A stretch of DNA of 64,000 nucleotides from Halomonas sp. 1513. Its GTDB lineage: Bacteria > Pseudomonadota > Gammaproteobacteria > Pseudomonadales > Halomonadaceae. How positions within the stretch are numbered: the first letter of the stretch is position 1; every line of letters starts with the position of its first letter. A program made the position numbers and the translations under genes. The notes under the pieces were generated by a model. That model did not search any database and was not told where the DNA came from. It was given only the letters and a program-made list of their open reading frames with translations. Positions 1 to 12,801 of the stretch are shown piece by piece. The stretch lies in contig CP019326.1 in the NCBI GenBank assembly GCA_001971685.1, positions 248,001 through 312,000 on the forward strand, given 5' to 3'.

Positions 1-267
1 CCCGTCGAGGCCGTCAACAAGGTCTTCGAAGGTCGTCCGCATATCGTCGATATGCTCAAGAACGACGAAGTGGCCTATATCGTCAATACCACCGAGGGCC
101 GTCAGGCCATCAATGACTCCTCGGTGATCCGCCGCACCGCTCTCGCCCGCAAGGTGCCCTACGCAACGACCCTGGCAGGGGCCAGGGCCGTGTGCATGGC
201 ATTGGAATACGGTAACGAGATCACCGTGCGGCGGCTCCAGGAACTGCATGCAGGAGCACCACAATGA
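1..267 (+). CDS. carB: Carbamoyl-phosphate synthase large subunit, C-terminal end (partial)
   Basis: Only the last 88 codons are present; the gene enters from the left edge in frame 1. The residues [16 protein letters not shown] and [20 protein letters not shown] belong to the C-terminal allosteric (MGS-like) domain of CarB, where UMP and ornithine regulate the enzyme. CarB makes carbamoyl phosphate for pyrimidines and arginine. The stop overlaps the greA start (ATGA, 264-267), so carB and greA are probably translationally coupled, as in other gammaproteobacteria with a carAB-greA order. Identity is secure from this conserved tail; nothing can be said about the rest of the protein. Confidence 0.95.
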   Translation, partial: PVEAVNKVFEGRPHIVDMLKNDEVAYIVNTTEGRQAINDSSVIRRTALARKVPYATTLAGARAVCMALEYGNEITVRRLQELHAGAPQ

Positions 268-740
268 ACAAGGTCCCGATGACCGTCGCAGGCGAGCAGC
301 GCCTGCGTGAAGAGCTCGAACAGCTCAAGGGCGTCGAACGGCCCAAGGTGATCAATGCCATCGCCGAGGCGCGCGAGCATGGCGATCTCAAGGAGAACGC
401 CGAGTATCATGCCGCCCGCGAGCAGCAGGGTTTTATCGAGGGGCGTATTCAGGAGATCGAGGGCAAGCTCTCCACCGCCCAGGTGATCGACGTCACCAAG
501 CTGCCCAAGACCGGCAAGGTGATCTTCGGCGTGACCGTGGCGCTACTCAATCTGGATACCGACGATGAGGTGACCTACCGCATCGTTGGCGAGGACGAGG
601 CCGACATCAAGTCGGGGCGGATCTCGGTGACCTCACCCATCGCCCGCGCGCTGATCGGCAAGGAGCAGGGCGACGCGGTGGTGGTCAACACCCCGGGCGG
701 CGAGGTCGAGTACGAGATCCTCAGCGTCGAGCACCTGTAA
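264..740 (+). CDS. greA: Transcription elongation factor GreA
   Basis: 158 residues, the normal GreA length. The N-terminal coiled coil (about residues 1-75) carries the acidic tip motif ([11 protein letters not shown]) that enters the RNA polymerase secondary channel and stimulates cleavage of backtracked RNA; the C-terminal FKBP-like domain (about 80-158) contains the [16 protein letters not shown] segment. The tip motif separates it from the homologue Gfh1. The start overlaps the carB stop by four bases. A strong hairpin 70 bases downstream closes the transcription unit. Confidence 0.97.
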   Translation: MNKVPMTVAGEQRLREELEQLKGVERPKVINAIAEAREHGDLKENAEYHAAREQQGFIEGRIQEIEGKLSTAQVIDVTKLPKTGKVIFGVTVALLNLDTDDEVTYRIVGEDEADIKSGRISVTSPIARALIGKEQGDAVVVNTPGGEVEYEILSVEHL

Positions 741-809
741 GCTCCGAGCGCCCAGCAGAAAGCGCCATGCCGCTCGGTGACGGGCGGCAGGTGTCGAGGC
801 AGTAAACAG

Positions 810-848
810 AACCCCCGCCGGATTGAATCGGGCGGGGGTTCTCGTTGT
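810..848 (+). terminator. Rho-independent terminator after carB-greA
   Basis: A nine-base-pair GC-rich stem (ACCCCCGCC at 811-819 with GGCGGGGGT at 831-839) is followed by TCTCGTTGTTT. It lies between convergent greA and yhbY and could work in both directions, although the T-rich tail is on the + side. Confidence 0.8.
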
Positions 849-893
849 TTCCTGCCTGTCGTTGGGCATCATCCTTGCCCGGCGCTCGGCGCT

Positions 894-1220
894 TTAATGC
901 CGCCCGTGATGCTCGGCGAAGCGCTTGACGTTGGAGAGCTTGGGGTTGGCCTTGGGGTTGTGGCGGTAGAGCAGGGCCATCTTGCCGATGGTCTGGATGC
1001 GTTCGGCGCCGCTCTGGGCCACCAGCTCCTCGAGCATGGCGGCGCGGTCGTCGCGCTCCGGCAGGGCCAGCTTGATCTTGATCAGCTCGTGGTCGTTGAG
1101 CGCCCGCTCGAGCTCGGCGATCACGCCCTCGGAGATGCCGTTCTCGGACACCGTGACCACCGGGTTGAGGTGGTGGCCGATGCTGCGGAATGCTTTCTTT
1201 TGTGCCTGTGACAAGCTCAT
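894..1220 (-). CDS. yhbY: Ribosome-associated RNA-binding protein YhbY (CRS1/YhbY domain)
   Basis: 108 residues when started at MSLSQAQKK; an upstream in-frame ATG (1238) would add six unconserved residues. The CRS1-YhbY fold is a KH-like RNA-binding domain associated with 50S assembly. Visible signatures are LRSIGHHL-type helix 1 (here FRSIGHHLNPVV), GISEGVIAELERAL, and the GxxG-like loop segment IGKMALLYR near the C-terminus. It is divergent from rlmE, another 50S maturation gene, with a 112-base promoter region between, so a shared role in large-subunit maturation is consistent with context. Confidence 0.9.
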   Translation of the reverse strand: MSLSQAQKKAFRSIGHHLNPVVTVSENGISEGVIAELERALNDHELIKIKLALPERDDRAAMLEELVAQSGAERIQTIGKMALLYRHNPKANPKLSNVKRFAEHHGRH

Positions 1221-1332
1221 GGTATCTTGAGGGTCCAAAGTTGCGCTGAACCCGCCATGTTACGGCGAAAGCGGCGCGTGCGAAAGCCTCCCTCCGCTAC
1301 TCTTCGAACCGACATCAGATTCAGGTGATGCC

Positions 1333-2007
1333 GTGGGCCGCTCTACCCGTTCTAGCAAGTCCTCTTCGCCCGCTGCGGGTGCCGCGCGCAGCCCCAGCAA
1401 GACCAGCAAGGGTTGGTTGAAAGAGCACTTCGACGACCAGTACGTACAGCGCAGCTGGCAGGACGGCTACCGTAGCCGGGCCAGCTACAAGCTGCTCGAG
1501 CTGGACGCCAAGGATGCGCTGCTGCGTCCGGGCATGGCGGTGATCGACCTTGGGGCGGCGCCCGGGGGCTGGAGCCAGATCGCCGCCGAGAAGGTCGGCC
1601 CGGAGGGCGTGGTGATCGCTTCGGACATCCTCGAGATGGATGCCTTGGCCGGGGTCGACTTCGTGCACGGTGATTTCACCGAGGACGCGGTGCTCGAGGC
1701 GATACTAGCGGCACTCGACGGTCGCCCGGTCGACCTTGTGATGTCCGACATGGCCCCCAATATGAGTGGTATGGCCGCCATCGATCAGCCCCAGGCGATG
1801 TACCTCGTCGAGCTGGCGCTGGATCTGGCACAGCAGACCCTGAGACCGGGCGGCCGATTCGTGGCCAAGGTCTTTCAGGGCGAAGGATTCGATGACTACC
1901 TCAAGGCGCTGCGTGGCAGCTTCAGCAAGGTGGTCACCCGCAAGCCGGATGCCTCTCGGGCACGTTCCCGTGAAGTCTACCTGCTGGCGGAGGGATTTCG
2001 TGGTTGA
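1333..2007 (+). CDS. rlmE: 23S rRNA 2'-O-ribose U2552 methyltransferase RlmE (FtsJ/RrmJ)
   Basis: 224 residues from a GTG start preceded by AGGTGA. The Rossmann methyltransferase core has the SAM-binding motif [11 protein letters not shown] (residues 72-82) and the catalytic K-D-K-E tetrad seen as K53, D139, K179 and E214. The enzyme methylates U2552 in the A loop of 23S rRNA late in 50S assembly. The Ser/Lys-rich first 25 residues look disordered. It is followed by ftsH, the classical rlmE-ftsH pair, though 159 bases separate them here. Confidence 0.96.
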   Translation: MGRSTRSSKSSSPAAGAARSPSKTSKGWLKEHFDDQYVQRSWQDGYRSRASYKLLELDAKDALLRPGMAVIDLGAAPGGWSQIAAEKVGPEGVVIASDILEMDALAGVDFVHGDFTEDAVLEAILAALDGRPVDLVMSDMAPNMSGMAAIDQPQAMYLVELALDLAQQTLRPGGRFVAKVFQGEGFDDYLKALRGSFSKVVTRKPDASRARSREVYLLAEGFRG

Positions 2008-2166
2008 GCGGATAGCGTCAGGCTACCGCCACGATAGACAGACACCCGCCGGCAAATGTGGCAGTGTCGCTCGATGCGCATGGATGTGGTTGAACGCCCG
2101 CATCTGCTGTAGTGTCGAAGGCCTATGCCCGCTTGGCAGTTCGTTTTCAGCAATGAGGGTACTCCC

Positions 2167-4158
<1,992 letters not shown>

Positions 4159-4173
4159 GCGGTGGCTAGCCAA

Positions 4174-4210
4174 GCAACGAGGCGCCGTGAGGCGCCTCGT
4201 TGCGTTGTGG
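4174..4210 (+). terminator. Hairpin terminator after ftsH
   Basis: A perfect 13-bp stem (4174-4186 with 4191-4203) closes a GTGA loop. Only GTTGTGG follows, so the T tract is weak and termination may be partial, leaving readthrough into folP. Confidence 0.65.
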
Positions 4211-4303
4211 CTGGCTTGCGCCTTGCCGAGGGGCTGATTAGAGTGAACGCCTTTGCCTGGCCCGAATGCGGCGCCGGGGCACGAACAGCATCGGGATCAC
4301 TTC

Positions 4304-5161
4304 ATGAGCGATAGCAGCGCCGTACTGCACTGTGGGCGGCACCGTCTCGACCTCTCCTACCCCCGCGTGATGGGGATCCTCAATGTCACCCCGGACTCCT
4401 TCTCCGACGGCGGGCGCCATATCGTGGTCGACGACGCGCTGCGTCACGCCGAGCGGATGCTGGCCGAAGGCGCGGCAATCATCGACGTTGGCGGTGAGTC
4501 GACCCGGCCGGGGTCGCAGTCGATTCCCGCCCAGCAGGAGCTGGATCGGGTGGCGCCGGTGGTCGAGCGGCTGGTGCGCGAACTCGACGCACTGGTCTCG
4601 GTAGACACCAGCTGTCCTGAGGTGATGCGCGAGGCCTCGGCCCTGGGTGCCGGCATGCTCAACGACGTTCGCGCGCTGCAGCGTGATGGCGCCTTGCATG
4701 CCGCGGCGCGCAGCGGCCTGCCGGTGTGCTTGATGCACATGCAGGGTGAGCCCCGCGACATGCAGCAGGCGCCGCACTATGCTGGCCCCATAGAGGAGGC
4801 GGTGGCGGACTTTCTGGCCGAACGCATTGCCGCCTGTGAGGCGGCAGGGCTCAAGCGCGAGCGGTTGATCCTCGACCCCGGCTTCGGCTTCGGCAAGAGC
4901 GTCGAGCACAATCTCCGCCTGCTGCGGCGCATGCAACACCTCGACACCCTTGGCCTGCCGCTGCTGGTGGGCATGTCGCGCAAGAGCATGATCGGCAAGG
5001 TGCTCGAGCGGCCGGTGGAGGAGCGCCTGCCGGGCGGTCTGGCGCTGGCGGCGCTGGCCGTCGAGCGCGGCGCGCGACTCCTGCGCGTCCACGATGTGGG
5101 GCCCAGCGTGGACGCCGTCAACATGACATGGGCTGTGCTACAGGAAGGCTTGGAACCATGA
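4304..5161 (+). CDS. folP: Dihydropteroate synthase
   Basis: 285 residues; condenses 6-hydroxymethyl-7,8-dihydropterin pyrophosphate with p-aminobenzoate in folate synthesis and is the sulfonamide target. The TIM-barrel signatures are visible: [15 protein letters not shown] (first loop), [10 protein letters not shown] (second loop), [14 protein letters not shown] and the C-terminal RVHDVG. The start is [10 protein letters not shown]; the in-frame upstream ATG at 4253 lies close to the terminator and adds unconserved residues. The stop overlaps glmM by four bases (ATGA), the common folP-glmM coupling. Another folate gene, folK, lies at 20.0-20.5 kb. Confidence 0.96.
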   Translation: MSDSSAVLHCGRHRLDLSYPRVMGILNVTPDSFSDGGRHIVVDDALRHAERMLAEGAAIIDVGGESTRPGSQSIPAQQELDRVAPVVERLVRELDALVSVDTSCPEVMREASALGAGMLNDVRALQRDGALHAAARSGLPVCLMHMQGEPRDMQQAPHYAGPIEEAVADFLAERIAACEAAGLKRERLILDPGFGFGKSVEHNLRLLRRMQHLDTLGLPLLVGMSRKSMIGKVLERPVEERLPGGLALAALAVERGARLLRVHDVGPSVDAVNMTWAVLQEGLEP

Positions 5162-6504
5162 GCAAACGCTATTTCGGAACCGACGGGATTCGCGGCACCG
5201 TGGGGGAGTACCCCATCACCGCCGACTTCATGCTCAAGCTCGGCTGGGCGATGGGGCGGGTGCTGACCGAGAAGGGCAGCGCCAAGGTGCTGATCGGCAA
5301 GGACACACGCATCTCTGGCTATATGTTCGAGTCGGCGCTGGAGGCCGGCCTCTCGGCGGCGGGGGTGGACGTGTCGCTGCTCGGCCCGATGCCGACGCCG
5401 GGCATCGCCTATCTGACGCGCACCTTCCGCGCCGATGCGGGGATCGTCATCTCGGCGTCGCACAACGCCTTTGCCGACAACGGCATCAAGTTCTTCTCCG
5501 CCGAGGGTACCAAGCTGCCGGACGCGGTGGAGTCACGCATCGAGGCGATGCTCGAAGAGCCGCTGACCACGGTGGACGCCGCCGAGCTCGGCAAGGCGGT
5601 GCGCATCAACGATGCCCCGGGGCGCTACATCGAGTTCTGCAAGTCGACCATCCCCGACCGCCTCAGCCTGCATGGGCTGAAGATCGTGCTCGACTGTGCC
5701 CACGGGGCCACCTACCACATCGCGCCCAGTGTGTTCCGCGAACTGGGGGCCGAGGTCAGCCTGGTCGGCGCCAGCCCCGATGGCCTGAACATCAATCAGC
5801 AGGTCGGCTCGACGCACCCGGCGGCGCTGCGTGCGGCGGTGATTCAGCAGAGCGCCGATCTGGGCATCGCCTTCGATGGCGACGGTGACCGGGTGCTGCT
5901 GGTCGACGCCGATGGTCGCGAGATCGACGGCGACGATATCCTCTACCTGATCGCCCGCGACCGTCACGCCCGTGGCGAGCTGGGTGGCGGCGTGGTCGGC
6001 ACCTTGATGTCGAACTTCGGCCTGGCCGCGGCGCTGGAGTCGATGGGGGTGCCCTTCGAACGCGCCAAGGTCGGCGACCGCTACGTGATCGAGCGGCTCA
6101 ATGCCAACGGTTGGCAGCTGGGCGGCGAGTCGTCCGGGCATATCGTCTGCGGCCATGTGCAGACCACCGGCGACGGCATCGTCTCGGCGCTGCAGGTGGT
6201 GGCGATCATGGTGCGCGAGGGCGTGCCGCTGGCGCGGCTGCTGGCCGGCCTGGAAAAGGCGCCCCAGGCGCTGATCAATGTGCGTTTGACGCCGGGCACC
6301 GATGCCAAGGCGATAATGGCGACCTCGGCGCTGCAGGAAGCGGTCAGTGCGGTCGAGGCTGCCCTGGGTGACGAGGGCCGGGTGCTGCTGCGGCCGTCGG
6401 GCACCGAGCCGCTGATCCGGGTGATGGTCGAGGGCCGCCCGCACCTGGACGTGGAGGGGCTGGCGCGGCGCCTGGCCGGCGACGTCGAGGCGCTGCTGGC
6501 CTGA
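5158..6504 (+). CDS. glmM: Phosphoglucosamine mutase
   Basis: 448 residues; interconverts glucosamine-6-phosphate and glucosamine-1-phosphate for UDP-GlcNAc, hence peptidoglycan and lipopolysaccharide. Four-domain phosphohexomutase with the N-terminal YFGTDGIRG motif, active-site phosphoserine loop [14 protein letters not shown], metal loop DGDGDR, sugar loop GGESSGHI and C-terminal phosphate loop [12 protein letters not shown]. The start overlaps the folP stop; ten extra upstream codons in the open frame are not conserved. Confidence 0.97.
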   Translation: MSKRYFGTDGIRGTVGEYPITADFMLKLGWAMGRVLTEKGSAKVLIGKDTRISGYMFESALEAGLSAAGVDVSLLGPMPTPGIAYLTRTFRADAGIVISASHNAFADNGIKFFSAEGTKLPDAVESRIEAMLEEPLTTVDAAELGKAVRINDAPGRYIEFCKSTIPDRLSLHGLKIVLDCAHGATYHIAPSVFRELGAEVSLVGASPDGLNINQQVGSTHPAALRAAVIQQSADLGIAFDGDGDRVLLVDADGREIDGDDILYLIARDRHARGELGGGVVGTLMSNFGLAAALESMGVPFERAKVGDRYVIERLNANGWQLGGESSGHIVCGHVQTTGDGIVSALQVVAIMVREGVPLARLLAGLEKAPQALINVRLTPGTDAKAIMATSALQEAVSAVEAALGDEGRVLLRPSGTEPLIRVMVEGRPHLDVEGLARRLAGDVEALLA

Positions 6505-6588
6505 TCGGTGCCTCGGGTTGTCAAGCCGCGGTTGTCATGCTAGGGCCGCTCCTATACCATTTCGCTCCACCTTGAGGGAGGACTGCAG

Positions 6589-7338
6589 ATGCGTTCGCCG
6601 CTGATTGCTGGCAACTGGAAGATGAACGGTTCCACTGAACTGGTCGAGGCCTTTGGTCGCGCCTTCGCCGAGGCGCGGTTGCCGGCAGGCGTCGAGGTGG
6701 TGATTCATCCGCCGTTCCCCTACCTCGAGGCGGCGCGCCGGGCGTTTGCCGCGACCCCGCTGGGGCTCGGTGCGCAGACCCTCAATCCGCTGGAGAGCGG
6801 GGCGCGCACCGGTGAGGTCAGCGGGGCGATGCTCAAGGAGTTCGACGTCGGCTATGTGCTGGTGGGGCACTCCGAACGTCGCCAGCTGTTCGGCGAGAGT
6901 GATGACGACGTCTACGATCGCCTGATCGCTGCCCTCAGCGCCGACATCCGGCCGATCCTGTGCGTCGGCGAGACCCTCGAGGAGCGCGATGACGGGCGTA
7001 CCGAAGAGGTGGTGCTGCGTCAGGTCGGGCATGCCATGGCACGGCTCGAGCCGGCCCAGCGCGCACGGCTGGTGATCGCCTACGAGCCGGTCTGGGCGAT
7101 CGGTACCGGGCGCACCGCGACTCCGCAGCAGGCCCAGGAGGTCATGGCGGCGATCCGTGAGTACCAAGCGGGCTATGACCGTGACCTCGCCGCGCGCCTA
7201 CCGCTGCTCTACGGCGGCAGCATGAATGCCAGTAACGCGGCTGAGCTGTTGGCTCAGCCGGACATCGACGGCGGCCTGGTGGGCGGTGCTTCGCTCAAGG
7301 TCGACGATTTTCTAGCCATTTGCCAGTCAGCAGGTTGA
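6589..7338 (+). CDS. tpiA: Triosephosphate isomerase
   Basis: 249 residues, standard length. The enzyme interconverts dihydroxyacetone phosphate and glyceraldehyde-3-phosphate. It has the N-terminal GNWKMNG (active-site Asn and Lys), the His in GHSERRQLFGE, the catalytic Glu in AYEPVWAIGTG, the flexible loop 6 region GRTATPQQA and the phosphate-binding YGGSM and GGLVGGASL segments. A GAGGGAGG ribosome-binding site precedes the ATG. Followed after four bases by secG, a pairing common in gammaproteobacteria. Confidence 0.97.
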   Translation: MRSPLIAGNWKMNGSTELVEAFGRAFAEARLPAGVEVVIHPPFPYLEAARRAFAATPLGLGAQTLNPLESGARTGEVSGAMLKEFDVGYVLVGHSERRQLFGESDDDVYDRLIAALSADIRPILCVGETLEERDDGRTEEVVLRQVGHAMARLEPAQRARLVIAYEPVWAIGTGRTATPQQAQEVMAAIREYQAGYDRDLAARLPLLYGGSMNASNAAELLAQPDIDGGLVGGASLKVDDFLAICQSAG

Positions 7339-7342
7339 ACCC

Positions 7343-7702
7343 ATGCAAGTTGCCATTCTCATGATTCACGTGGTGATCGCCATCACCCTGGTCGTTCTTA
7401 TCCTGCTGCAGCAGGGCAAGGGCGCCGAAGCGGGGGCTGCCTTCGGTGGCGGTGCCTCCCAGACCGTATTCGGCTCGCGCGGCTCTGGAAGCTTTCTCGC
7501 CAAGTTCACCGCACTGCTTGCCTTCTCATTCTTCGTGACCTCGATGGCGCTGGCCTACTTCGCTACCCAGGCCAGCCAGGCGCCGGAAGCGGGCATTCCC
7601 GATTCGCGCTTGATCGAGCAGCAGCAGGGCGTGCCGACGCTTGACGACGAGGCCGCGGATATGGATAATACCGCGCCAGTGCTCGAGGAAAGCAGCGACT
7701 GA
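7343..7702 (+). CDS. secG: Preprotein translocase subunit SecG
   Basis: 119-residue inner-membrane protein with two predicted helices (about residues 3-22 and 52-72) joined by a Gly-rich cytoplasmic loop (GKGAEAGAAFGGGASQTVFGSRGSGSF, here split by the conserved GGGAS element), then an acidic C-terminal tail. SecG stimulates the SecYEG channel. The order tpiA-secG-tRNA-Leu(GAG)-tRNA-fMet-rimP-nusA closely resembles the secG-leuU and metY-rimP-nusA arrangements of E. coli, which supports the assignment. Confidence 0.94.
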   Translation: MQVAILMIHVVIAITLVVLILLQQGKGAEAGAAFGGGASQTVFGSRGSGSFLAKFTALLAFSFFVTSMALAYFATQASQAPEAGIPDSRLIEQQQGVPTLDDEAADMDNTAPVLEESSD

Positions 7703-7729
7703 CGCTGCCTGAATCGGTACTCCCCTGTT

Positions 7730-7816
7730 GCCGAAGTGGTGGAATTGGTAGACACGCTATCTTGAGGGGGTAGTGACCTTACGGTCGTGCGGGTTCAAGT
7801 CCCGCCTTCGGCACCA
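7730..7816 (+). tRNA. tRNA-Leu (anticodon GAG)
   Basis: 87 bases with an encoded CCA. The acceptor stem GCCGAAG (7730-7736) pairs with CTTCGGC (7806-7812). The anticodon loop TTGAGGG gives GAG, reading CUC/CUU. A long variable arm (class II) is present, as expected for tRNA-Leu. Its position after secG matches E. coli leuU. Confidence 0.95.
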
Positions 7817-7947
7817 ACCTGAAGCACATGTCCGGCATGGGTTTCAGTAGCAAGAGTGGCATCGGCGATAGCGGCCGGCCAGAGGCGAGCCAAGCATGCG
7901 CTGCCTTGACGCTGATTTGTCCGCTAGCTATACTCGCCGACCTGTGA

Positions 7948-8024
<77 letters not shown>

Positions 8025-8074
8025 TCTTGGGTCTGACGTGATCAGAGGCCGAGTTGGTATGAAAGGTTTCTTGT

Positions 8075-8106
8075 AAAAGGCCCCTTCCAGTGAAGGGGCT
8101 TTTTGT
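8075..8106 (+). terminator. Rho-independent terminator between tRNA-fMet and rimP
   Basis: Stem GCCCCTTC (8080-8087) with GAAGGGGC (8092-8099), loop CAGT, followed by TTTTT and preceded by AAAA. It may attenuate transcription from the tRNA promoter into rimP-nusA. Confidence 0.88.
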
Positions 8107-8232
8107 TAGCAGCTCATCTGTTGACCGTTCATTTGTTAACAGCCCGTGCTGATAGCACGCCAATCAGCCACCTAGCTGTCTCTTCATCTCCTGGCCAGGT
8201 GCCTGACGCAACGGCTGTAGGAGTCTTCGTCT

Positions 8233-8694
8233 GTGGCAATCAAGGACGCCGCGCTACATGCGCTAATCGAGCCGGTGGTGACCGCCATGGGCTTCGAGCT
8301 CTGGGGAATCGACTATCTTTCTCAGGGCAAGCACTCCCGGCTGGTGATCTATATCGACGGCCCCGATGGGGTGACGGTCGATGACTGTGCCGACATCAGC
8401 CGGCAGGTCAGCGCCGTGTTCGACGTCGAAGATCCGATCGCTGGCGAATATCGTCTCGAGGTGTCATCGCCCGGCATGGATCGGCCGCTGTTCTCCCTCG
8501 ACCATTTCGAGCGCTATGCCGGGCACGTCGTGGCGCTCAAGCTGCGCGCCCCGTATGAGGGGCGGCGCAAGTACCAGGGCTTGCTGGCCGGCATCGAAGG
8601 CGATGACGTGCTGCTGCAGCTAGACGGTGAAGAGTACTGCTTTCCCATCGACGGCATCGATCAGGCACGTGTCGTGCCTCAGTTCGAGGAGTGA
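8233..8694 (+). CDS. rimP: Ribosome maturation factor RimP
   Basis: 153 residues from a GTG start. RimP assists 30S assembly. The N-terminal alpha/beta domain contains GFELWGIDYLSQGKHSRL and VYIDGPDGV-like segments, and the SH3-like C-terminal domain includes YRLEVSSPGMDRPLF. First gene of the rimP-nusA-infB-rbfA-truB-rpsO-pnp group. Upstream lies a 128-base leader after the terminator, which could hold the promoter; I see no clear consensus there. Confidence 0.95.
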   Translation: MAIKDAALHALIEPVVTAMGFELWGIDYLSQGKHSRLVIYIDGPDGVTVDDCADISRQVSAVFDVEDPIAGEYRLEVSSPGMDRPLFSLDHFERYAGHVVALKLRAPYEGRRKYQGLLAGIEGDDVLLQLDGEEYCFPIDGIDQARVVPQFEE

Positions 8695-8740
8695 GGCCGA
8701 TGACGATGAATAAGGACAGGTTTTCTGGCGAGGCAAAGGC

Positions 8741-10234
8741 ATGAGCAAAGAGATTCTGACGGTCGTAGACGCGATCTCGAACGAAAAGGGCGTGCCCCGT
8801 GACGTGATCTTCGAAGCGGTGGAAGCGGCCCTGGCCAGCGCGTCGCGCAAGCGCTTCGAGCAGGAAGAGGCCACGGTGCGGGTCAAGATCGACCGCTCCA
8901 CCGGGGACTACGAGACGTTCCGTTTCTGGACCGTGGTCGAGGACGACGAGTTCGAGACCCCGGACCATGAGATCAAGCAGAGCATCGCCGAGCAGCGCGA
9001 TCCGCCGCTGGCGCTGGGCGACGTGGTCGAAGAGAAGATCGACAACGCCGCCTTCGGGCGCATCGCGGCACAGACCGCCAAGCAGGTCATCGTGCAGAAG
9101 GTGCGTGAAGCCGAGCGTGCCGAAGTGGTGCGGCAGTACGCGGATCGCGAGGGCGAGCTGGTCGCCGGTATCGTCAAGAAGACCACCCGCGATGGCCTGA
9201 TCATTGACCTGGGTGACAATGCCGAGGCCTTCCTGCCGCGCAGCGAGATGATCCCCGGCGAGCGCTACCGCATGAACGAGCGGGTGCGTGCGCTGCTGGT
9301 CAAGGTGGACCCGGAGGCGCGCGGCTCGCAGTTGATCCTGTCGCGTACCTGCCCGGAGTTGATCATCGAGCTGTTCAAGATCGAGGTGCCGGAGATCGCC
9401 GAGCAGCTGATCGAGATCAAGGGCGCGGCGCGCGATCCGGGCTCGCGGGCCAAGATCGCGGTCAAGACCAATGACCGGCGCATCGATCCGGTCGGCGCCT
9501 GTGTCGGCATGCGCGGCTCGCGGGTGCAGGCGGTGTCCACCGAGCTGCAGAATGAGCGGGTCGACATCATCCTGTGGGACGACAATCCCGCGCAGCTGGT
9601 GATCAACGCCATGGCGCCCGCCGACGTCGGCTCGATTCTGGTCGACGAGGACAGCCACGCGATGGATGTCGCGGTGGCCGAAGACAACCTCGCTCAGGCC
9701 ATCGGCCGCAGCGGTCAGAACGTACGCCTGGCGTCCGAGCTGACCGGCTGGCGGCTCAATGTGATGACCGAAGAAGAAGCCGAGGGCAAGCGCGAGCAGG
9801 AGATCGACAGCCTGGTCGAGCACTTTATCAACCACCTCGAAATCGACGAAGAGCTGGCACGCATCCTGGTCGAGGAGGGCTTCACCTCACTAGAGGAGAT
9901 CGCCTATGTGCCGCTCGAGGAAATGCTCGAGATCGAGGAGTTCGACGAGGATCTCGTCGAAGAGCTGCGCGCACGCGCCAAGGACGAGTTGTTGAACCTG
10001 GCCATCGCCTCCGAAGAGCAGCTCGACGGCGCCCAGCCGGCCGATGACTTGCTCGAGATGGACGGCATGGAGCGTCACCTGGCCTTTATCCTGGCCAGCC
10101 GGGGCATCGTCACGATGGAGGACCTTGCCGAGCAATCCGTCGATGATCTCAAGGACATCGAGGGTGTGGACGAGGAGCGCGCCGCGGCACTGATCATGAC
10201 TGCCCGTGCGCCTTGGTTCGAGAGCGAACAGTAA
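8741..10234 (+). CDS. nusA: Transcription termination/antitermination factor NusA
   Basis: 497 residues. N-terminal RNA polymerase-binding domain (1-125), S1 domain (about 135-200; [20 protein letters not shown]), KH1 and KH2 (about 205-345; [19 protein letters not shown] and [13 protein letters not shown]), then two C-terminal acidic repeats AR1 and AR2 (about 360-495), the arrangement typical of gammaproteobacterial NusA. It modulates pausing and acts in rRNA antitermination, relevant to the boxA sites of the rrn operon at 41.1 and 43.5 kb. Confidence 0.97.
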   Translation: MSKEILTVVDAISNEKGVPRDVIFEAVEAALASASRKRFEQEEATVRVKIDRSTGDYETFRFWTVVEDDEFETPDHEIKQSIAEQRDPPLALGDVVEEKIDNAAFGRIAAQTAKQVIVQKVREAERAEVVRQYADREGELVAGIVKKTTRDGLIIDLGDNAEAFLPRSEMIPGERYRMNERVRALLVKVDPEARGSQLILSRTCPELIIELFKIEVPEIAEQLIEIKGAARDPGSRAKIAVKTNDRRIDPVGACVGMRGSRVQAVSTELQNERVDIILWDDNPAQLVINAMAPADVGSILVDEDSHAMDVAVAEDNLAQAIGRSGQNVRLASELTGWRLNVMTEEEAEGKREQEIDSLVEHFINHLEIDEELARILVEEGFTSLEEIAYVPLEEMLEIEEFDEDLVEELRARAKDELLNLAIASEEQLDGAQPADDLLEMDGMERHLAFILASRGIVTMEDLAEQSVDDLKDIEGVDEERAAALIMTARAPWFESEQ

Positions 10235-10261
10235 TCAGGTCACGGGCTCAGGAGGGTCGTA

Positions 10262-12784
10262 ATGTCAGAAATGACCGTTAAAGATTTCGCAGTCAAGGTG
10301 GGGCGCGACGTGCCTCGCCTGCTGGAGCAAATGAAAGAAGCCGGGCTGCCGCACAAGTCCGAGGGCGACGCCGTGTCCGAAGAGGACAAGCAGCGCCTAC
10401 TCGACTACCTGACCAAGAGCCACGGCGGCAGCAGCGCCGGGGCGCGCAACCGCATCACCCTGACGCGTCAGACCAAGAGTCGCATCAGAAGCGGTGAGCG
10501 CGGCAAGACCATCGAGGTGCAGGTGCGCAAGAAGCGTACCTACGTCAAGCGCGAAGAGCCCGCCGCCGAGGAGCCCAAGGCCGAGGAAAGCGGTCCGCGT
10601 CAGCTGGTCGGCGACATGGCGGATTCCCGTCAGCAGGCCGAAGAGCAGGCCAAGGCGGCAGAGGTGGCCGAGGCTGAGCAGTCGCGTAAGGCCGCGGCGG
10701 AGGCTGAGCAGGCCAGCGCCGTCGAGGCCAAGGCTGCCGAGCCGGTCAGCGAACCGCAGATTCCGGTGCCCGATCTGAGCAGCGCAGCTGGCGACCCCGA
10801 GCAGCCGCCGGCACCGCCCAAAGAGGGCCGCGAACAGCGTCGGGTGCCCAAGAAGGCGGCCGCCAAGAAGGGCCGCGGTGGGCGCGACGAGGAAGATCGC
10901 GGTGACCGCGAGGAGCGTCGTCGCGGCGGCGGTGCCAAGAAGGTCAAGCGCGCCGAGCGTCGCGGTACGCGTCGCGGCGGTCGCGACAGCGGCGGCGGCA
11001 AGCACGGTTTCCAGAAGCCGACCCAGCCGATCGTACGCGAAGTCTCGATCCCTGAGTCGATCAGCGTGGCCGACCTGGCCGACAAGATGTCGATCAAGGC
11101 CAACGAAGTGATCAAGGCGATGTTCACCATGGGCGCCGCGGTGACCATCAACCAGACCATCGACCAGGACACCGCGGCGATCGTCGTCGAGGAGATGGGC
11201 CACACGCCCAAGCTGGTCAAGGACGATGCGCTGGAGACAGAGGTGCTTGCGGGCATCTCCTATGAAGGCGACGAGATCACCCGTGCGCCGGTGGTGACCG
11301 TGATGGGTCACGTCGACCACGGCAAGACCTCGCTGCTCGACTATATTCGCAAGGCCAAGGTCGCCACCGGCGAAGCCGGCGGCATCACCCAGCACATCGG
11401 CGCTTACCATGTGGAAGACAAGCATGGCGGCGTGACCTTCCTGGATACCCCGGGCCACGCGGCGTTTACCGCCATGCGTGCTCGCGGTGCCAAGGCCACC
11501 GACGTGGTCATCCTGGTGGTAGCCGCCGACGACGGCGTGATGCCCCAGACCATCGAGGCGATCGAGCACTCCAAGGCAGCGGAAGTGCCGATCGTGGTGG
11601 CGGTCAACAAGATCGACAAGGAAGGCGCCGACTTCGACCGGATTCGCAACGAGCTGTCGCAGCACGGGGTGATTTCCGAGGAGTGGGGCGGCGACACCCA
11701 GTTCGTCAACGTCTCGGCCAAGACCGGTGAGGGCATCGATGCGCTGCTCGAAGCGGTGCTGCTGGTCTCCGAGGTGCTCGAACTCACCGCCGTGCCGGAA
11801 GCGCCGGGCAAGGGCGTGGTGGTCGAGTCGCGTCTCGACAAGGGCCGCGGCCCGGTGGCCACGGTGCTGGTCCAGAACGGCACCCTGAAGAAGGGCGATA
11901 TCGTGCTGGCCGGCCTGCACTACGGTCGCGTACGCGCCCTGACCAACGAGTTGGGCAAGCAGGTCGACAGCGTCGGCCCGGCGATGCCGGTGGAGATCCA
12001 GGGCCTCGACGGTACCCCGGATGCCGGTGACGACTTCATGGTCGTGGCCGACGAGAAGAAGGCCCGCGAGGTCGCCAACTTCCGCCAGGGCAAGTACCGC
12101 GAGGTGCGCCTGGCGCGCCAGCAGAAGGCCAAGCTGGAGAACATGTTCAGCCAGATGGGCCAGGACGAGGTGGCAAAGGTCAATATCGTGCTCAAGGCCG
12201 ATGTGCAGGGCTCGCTGGAAGCCATCAAGGGCGCGCTGGAAGAGCTCTCCACCGACGAAGTGCAGGTGGCCGTGGTCTCCTCTGGGGTCGGCGGGATCAC
12301 CGGTACCGACGCCAACCTGGCGCTGGCCAGTGACGCCATCGTGGTCGGCTTCAACGTGCGTGCCGACGCCTCTGCCCGCGAGATCATCGAGCGTGAAGGC
12401 CTGGATCTGCGCTACTACAGCGTCATCTACCAGCTGATCGACGAGGTCAAGCAGGCCATGAGCGGCATGCTTGCGCCGGAGTGGAAGGAAGAGATCGTCG
12501 GCGTGGCCGAGGTTCGTGACGTCTTCCGCGCACCCAAGATCGGCGCCGTGGCCGGCTGCATGGTGGTCGAGGGCAGTGTCCACCGCAACAAGAAGATCCG
12601 CGTGCTGCGCGAGAACGTGGTCATCTACGAGGGCGAACTCGAGTCGCTGCGTCGCTACAAGGATGATGTCAACGAGGTCCGTCAGGGCGTGGAGTGCGGC
12701 ATTGGCGTCAAGAACTACAATGACGTCCAGGCCGGCGACAAGATCGAGGTCTTCGATCAGGTCAAGGTCGAGCGCAGCCTGTAA
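10262..12784 (+). CDS. infB: Translation initiation factor IF-2
   Basis: 840 residues. An N-terminal IF2-N domain ([17 protein letters not shown]) is followed by a long Lys/Arg/Glu/Ala-rich linker (about 60-260), a second IF2-N domain, then the GTPase (G1 [10 protein letters not shown]3 DTPGHAAF, G4 NKID) and the C-terminal domains that bind fMet-tRNA. Delivers initiator tRNA to the 30S subunit. Internal starts giving shorter isoforms occur in E. coli; I did not identify one here. Confidence 0.97.
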   Translation: MSEMTVKDFAVKVGRDVPRLLEQMKEAGLPHKSEGDAVSEEDKQRLLDYLTKSHGGSSAGARNRITLTRQTKSRIRSGERGKTIEVQVRKKRTYVKREEPAAEEPKAEESGPRQLVGDMADSRQQAEEQAKAAEVAEAEQSRKAAAEAEQASAVEAKAAEPVSEPQIPVPDLSSAAGDPEQPPAPPKEGREQRRVPKKAAAKKGRGGRDEEDRGDREERRRGGGAKKVKRAERRGTRRGGRDSGGGKHGFQKPTQPIVREVSIPESISVADLADKMSIKANEVIKAMFTMGAAVTINQTIDQDTAAIVVEEMGHTPKLVKDDALETEVLAGISYEGDEITRAPVVTVMGHVDHGKTSLLDYIRKAKVATGEAGGITQHIGAYHVEDKHGGVTFLDTPGHAAFTAMRARGAKATDVVILVVAADDGVMPQTIEAIEHSKAAEVPIVVAVNKIDKEGADFDRIRNELSQHGVISEEWGGDTQFVNVSAKTGEGIDALLEAVLLVSEVLELTAVPEAPGKGVVVESRLDKGRGPVATVLVQNGTLKKGDIVLAGLHYGRVRALTNELGKQVDSVGPAMPVEIQGLDGTPDAGDDFMVVADEKKAREVANFRQGKYREVRLARQQKAKLENMFSQMGQDEVAKVNIVLKADVQGSLEAIKGALEELSTDEVQVAVVSSGVGGITGTDANLALASDAIVVGFNVRADASAREIIEREGLDLRYYSVIYQLIDEVKQAMSGMLAPEWKEEIVGVAEVRDVFRAPKIGAVAGCMVVEGSVHRNKKIRVLRENVVIYEGELESLRRYKDDVNEVRQGVECGIGVKNYNDVQAGDKIEVFDQVKVERSL

Positions 12785-12801
12785 CGGCGCGAGGAGCCAG
12801 C

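Noticed and set aside
2008..2166. Promoter of ftsH
   Set aside because: TTGAAC at about 2091 with TAGTGT downstream is too weak to call; no sigma-32 consensus could be recognised by eye.
10397..12583. 728-codon antisense frame over infB
   Set aside because: Shadow of infB with biased composition and no domain.
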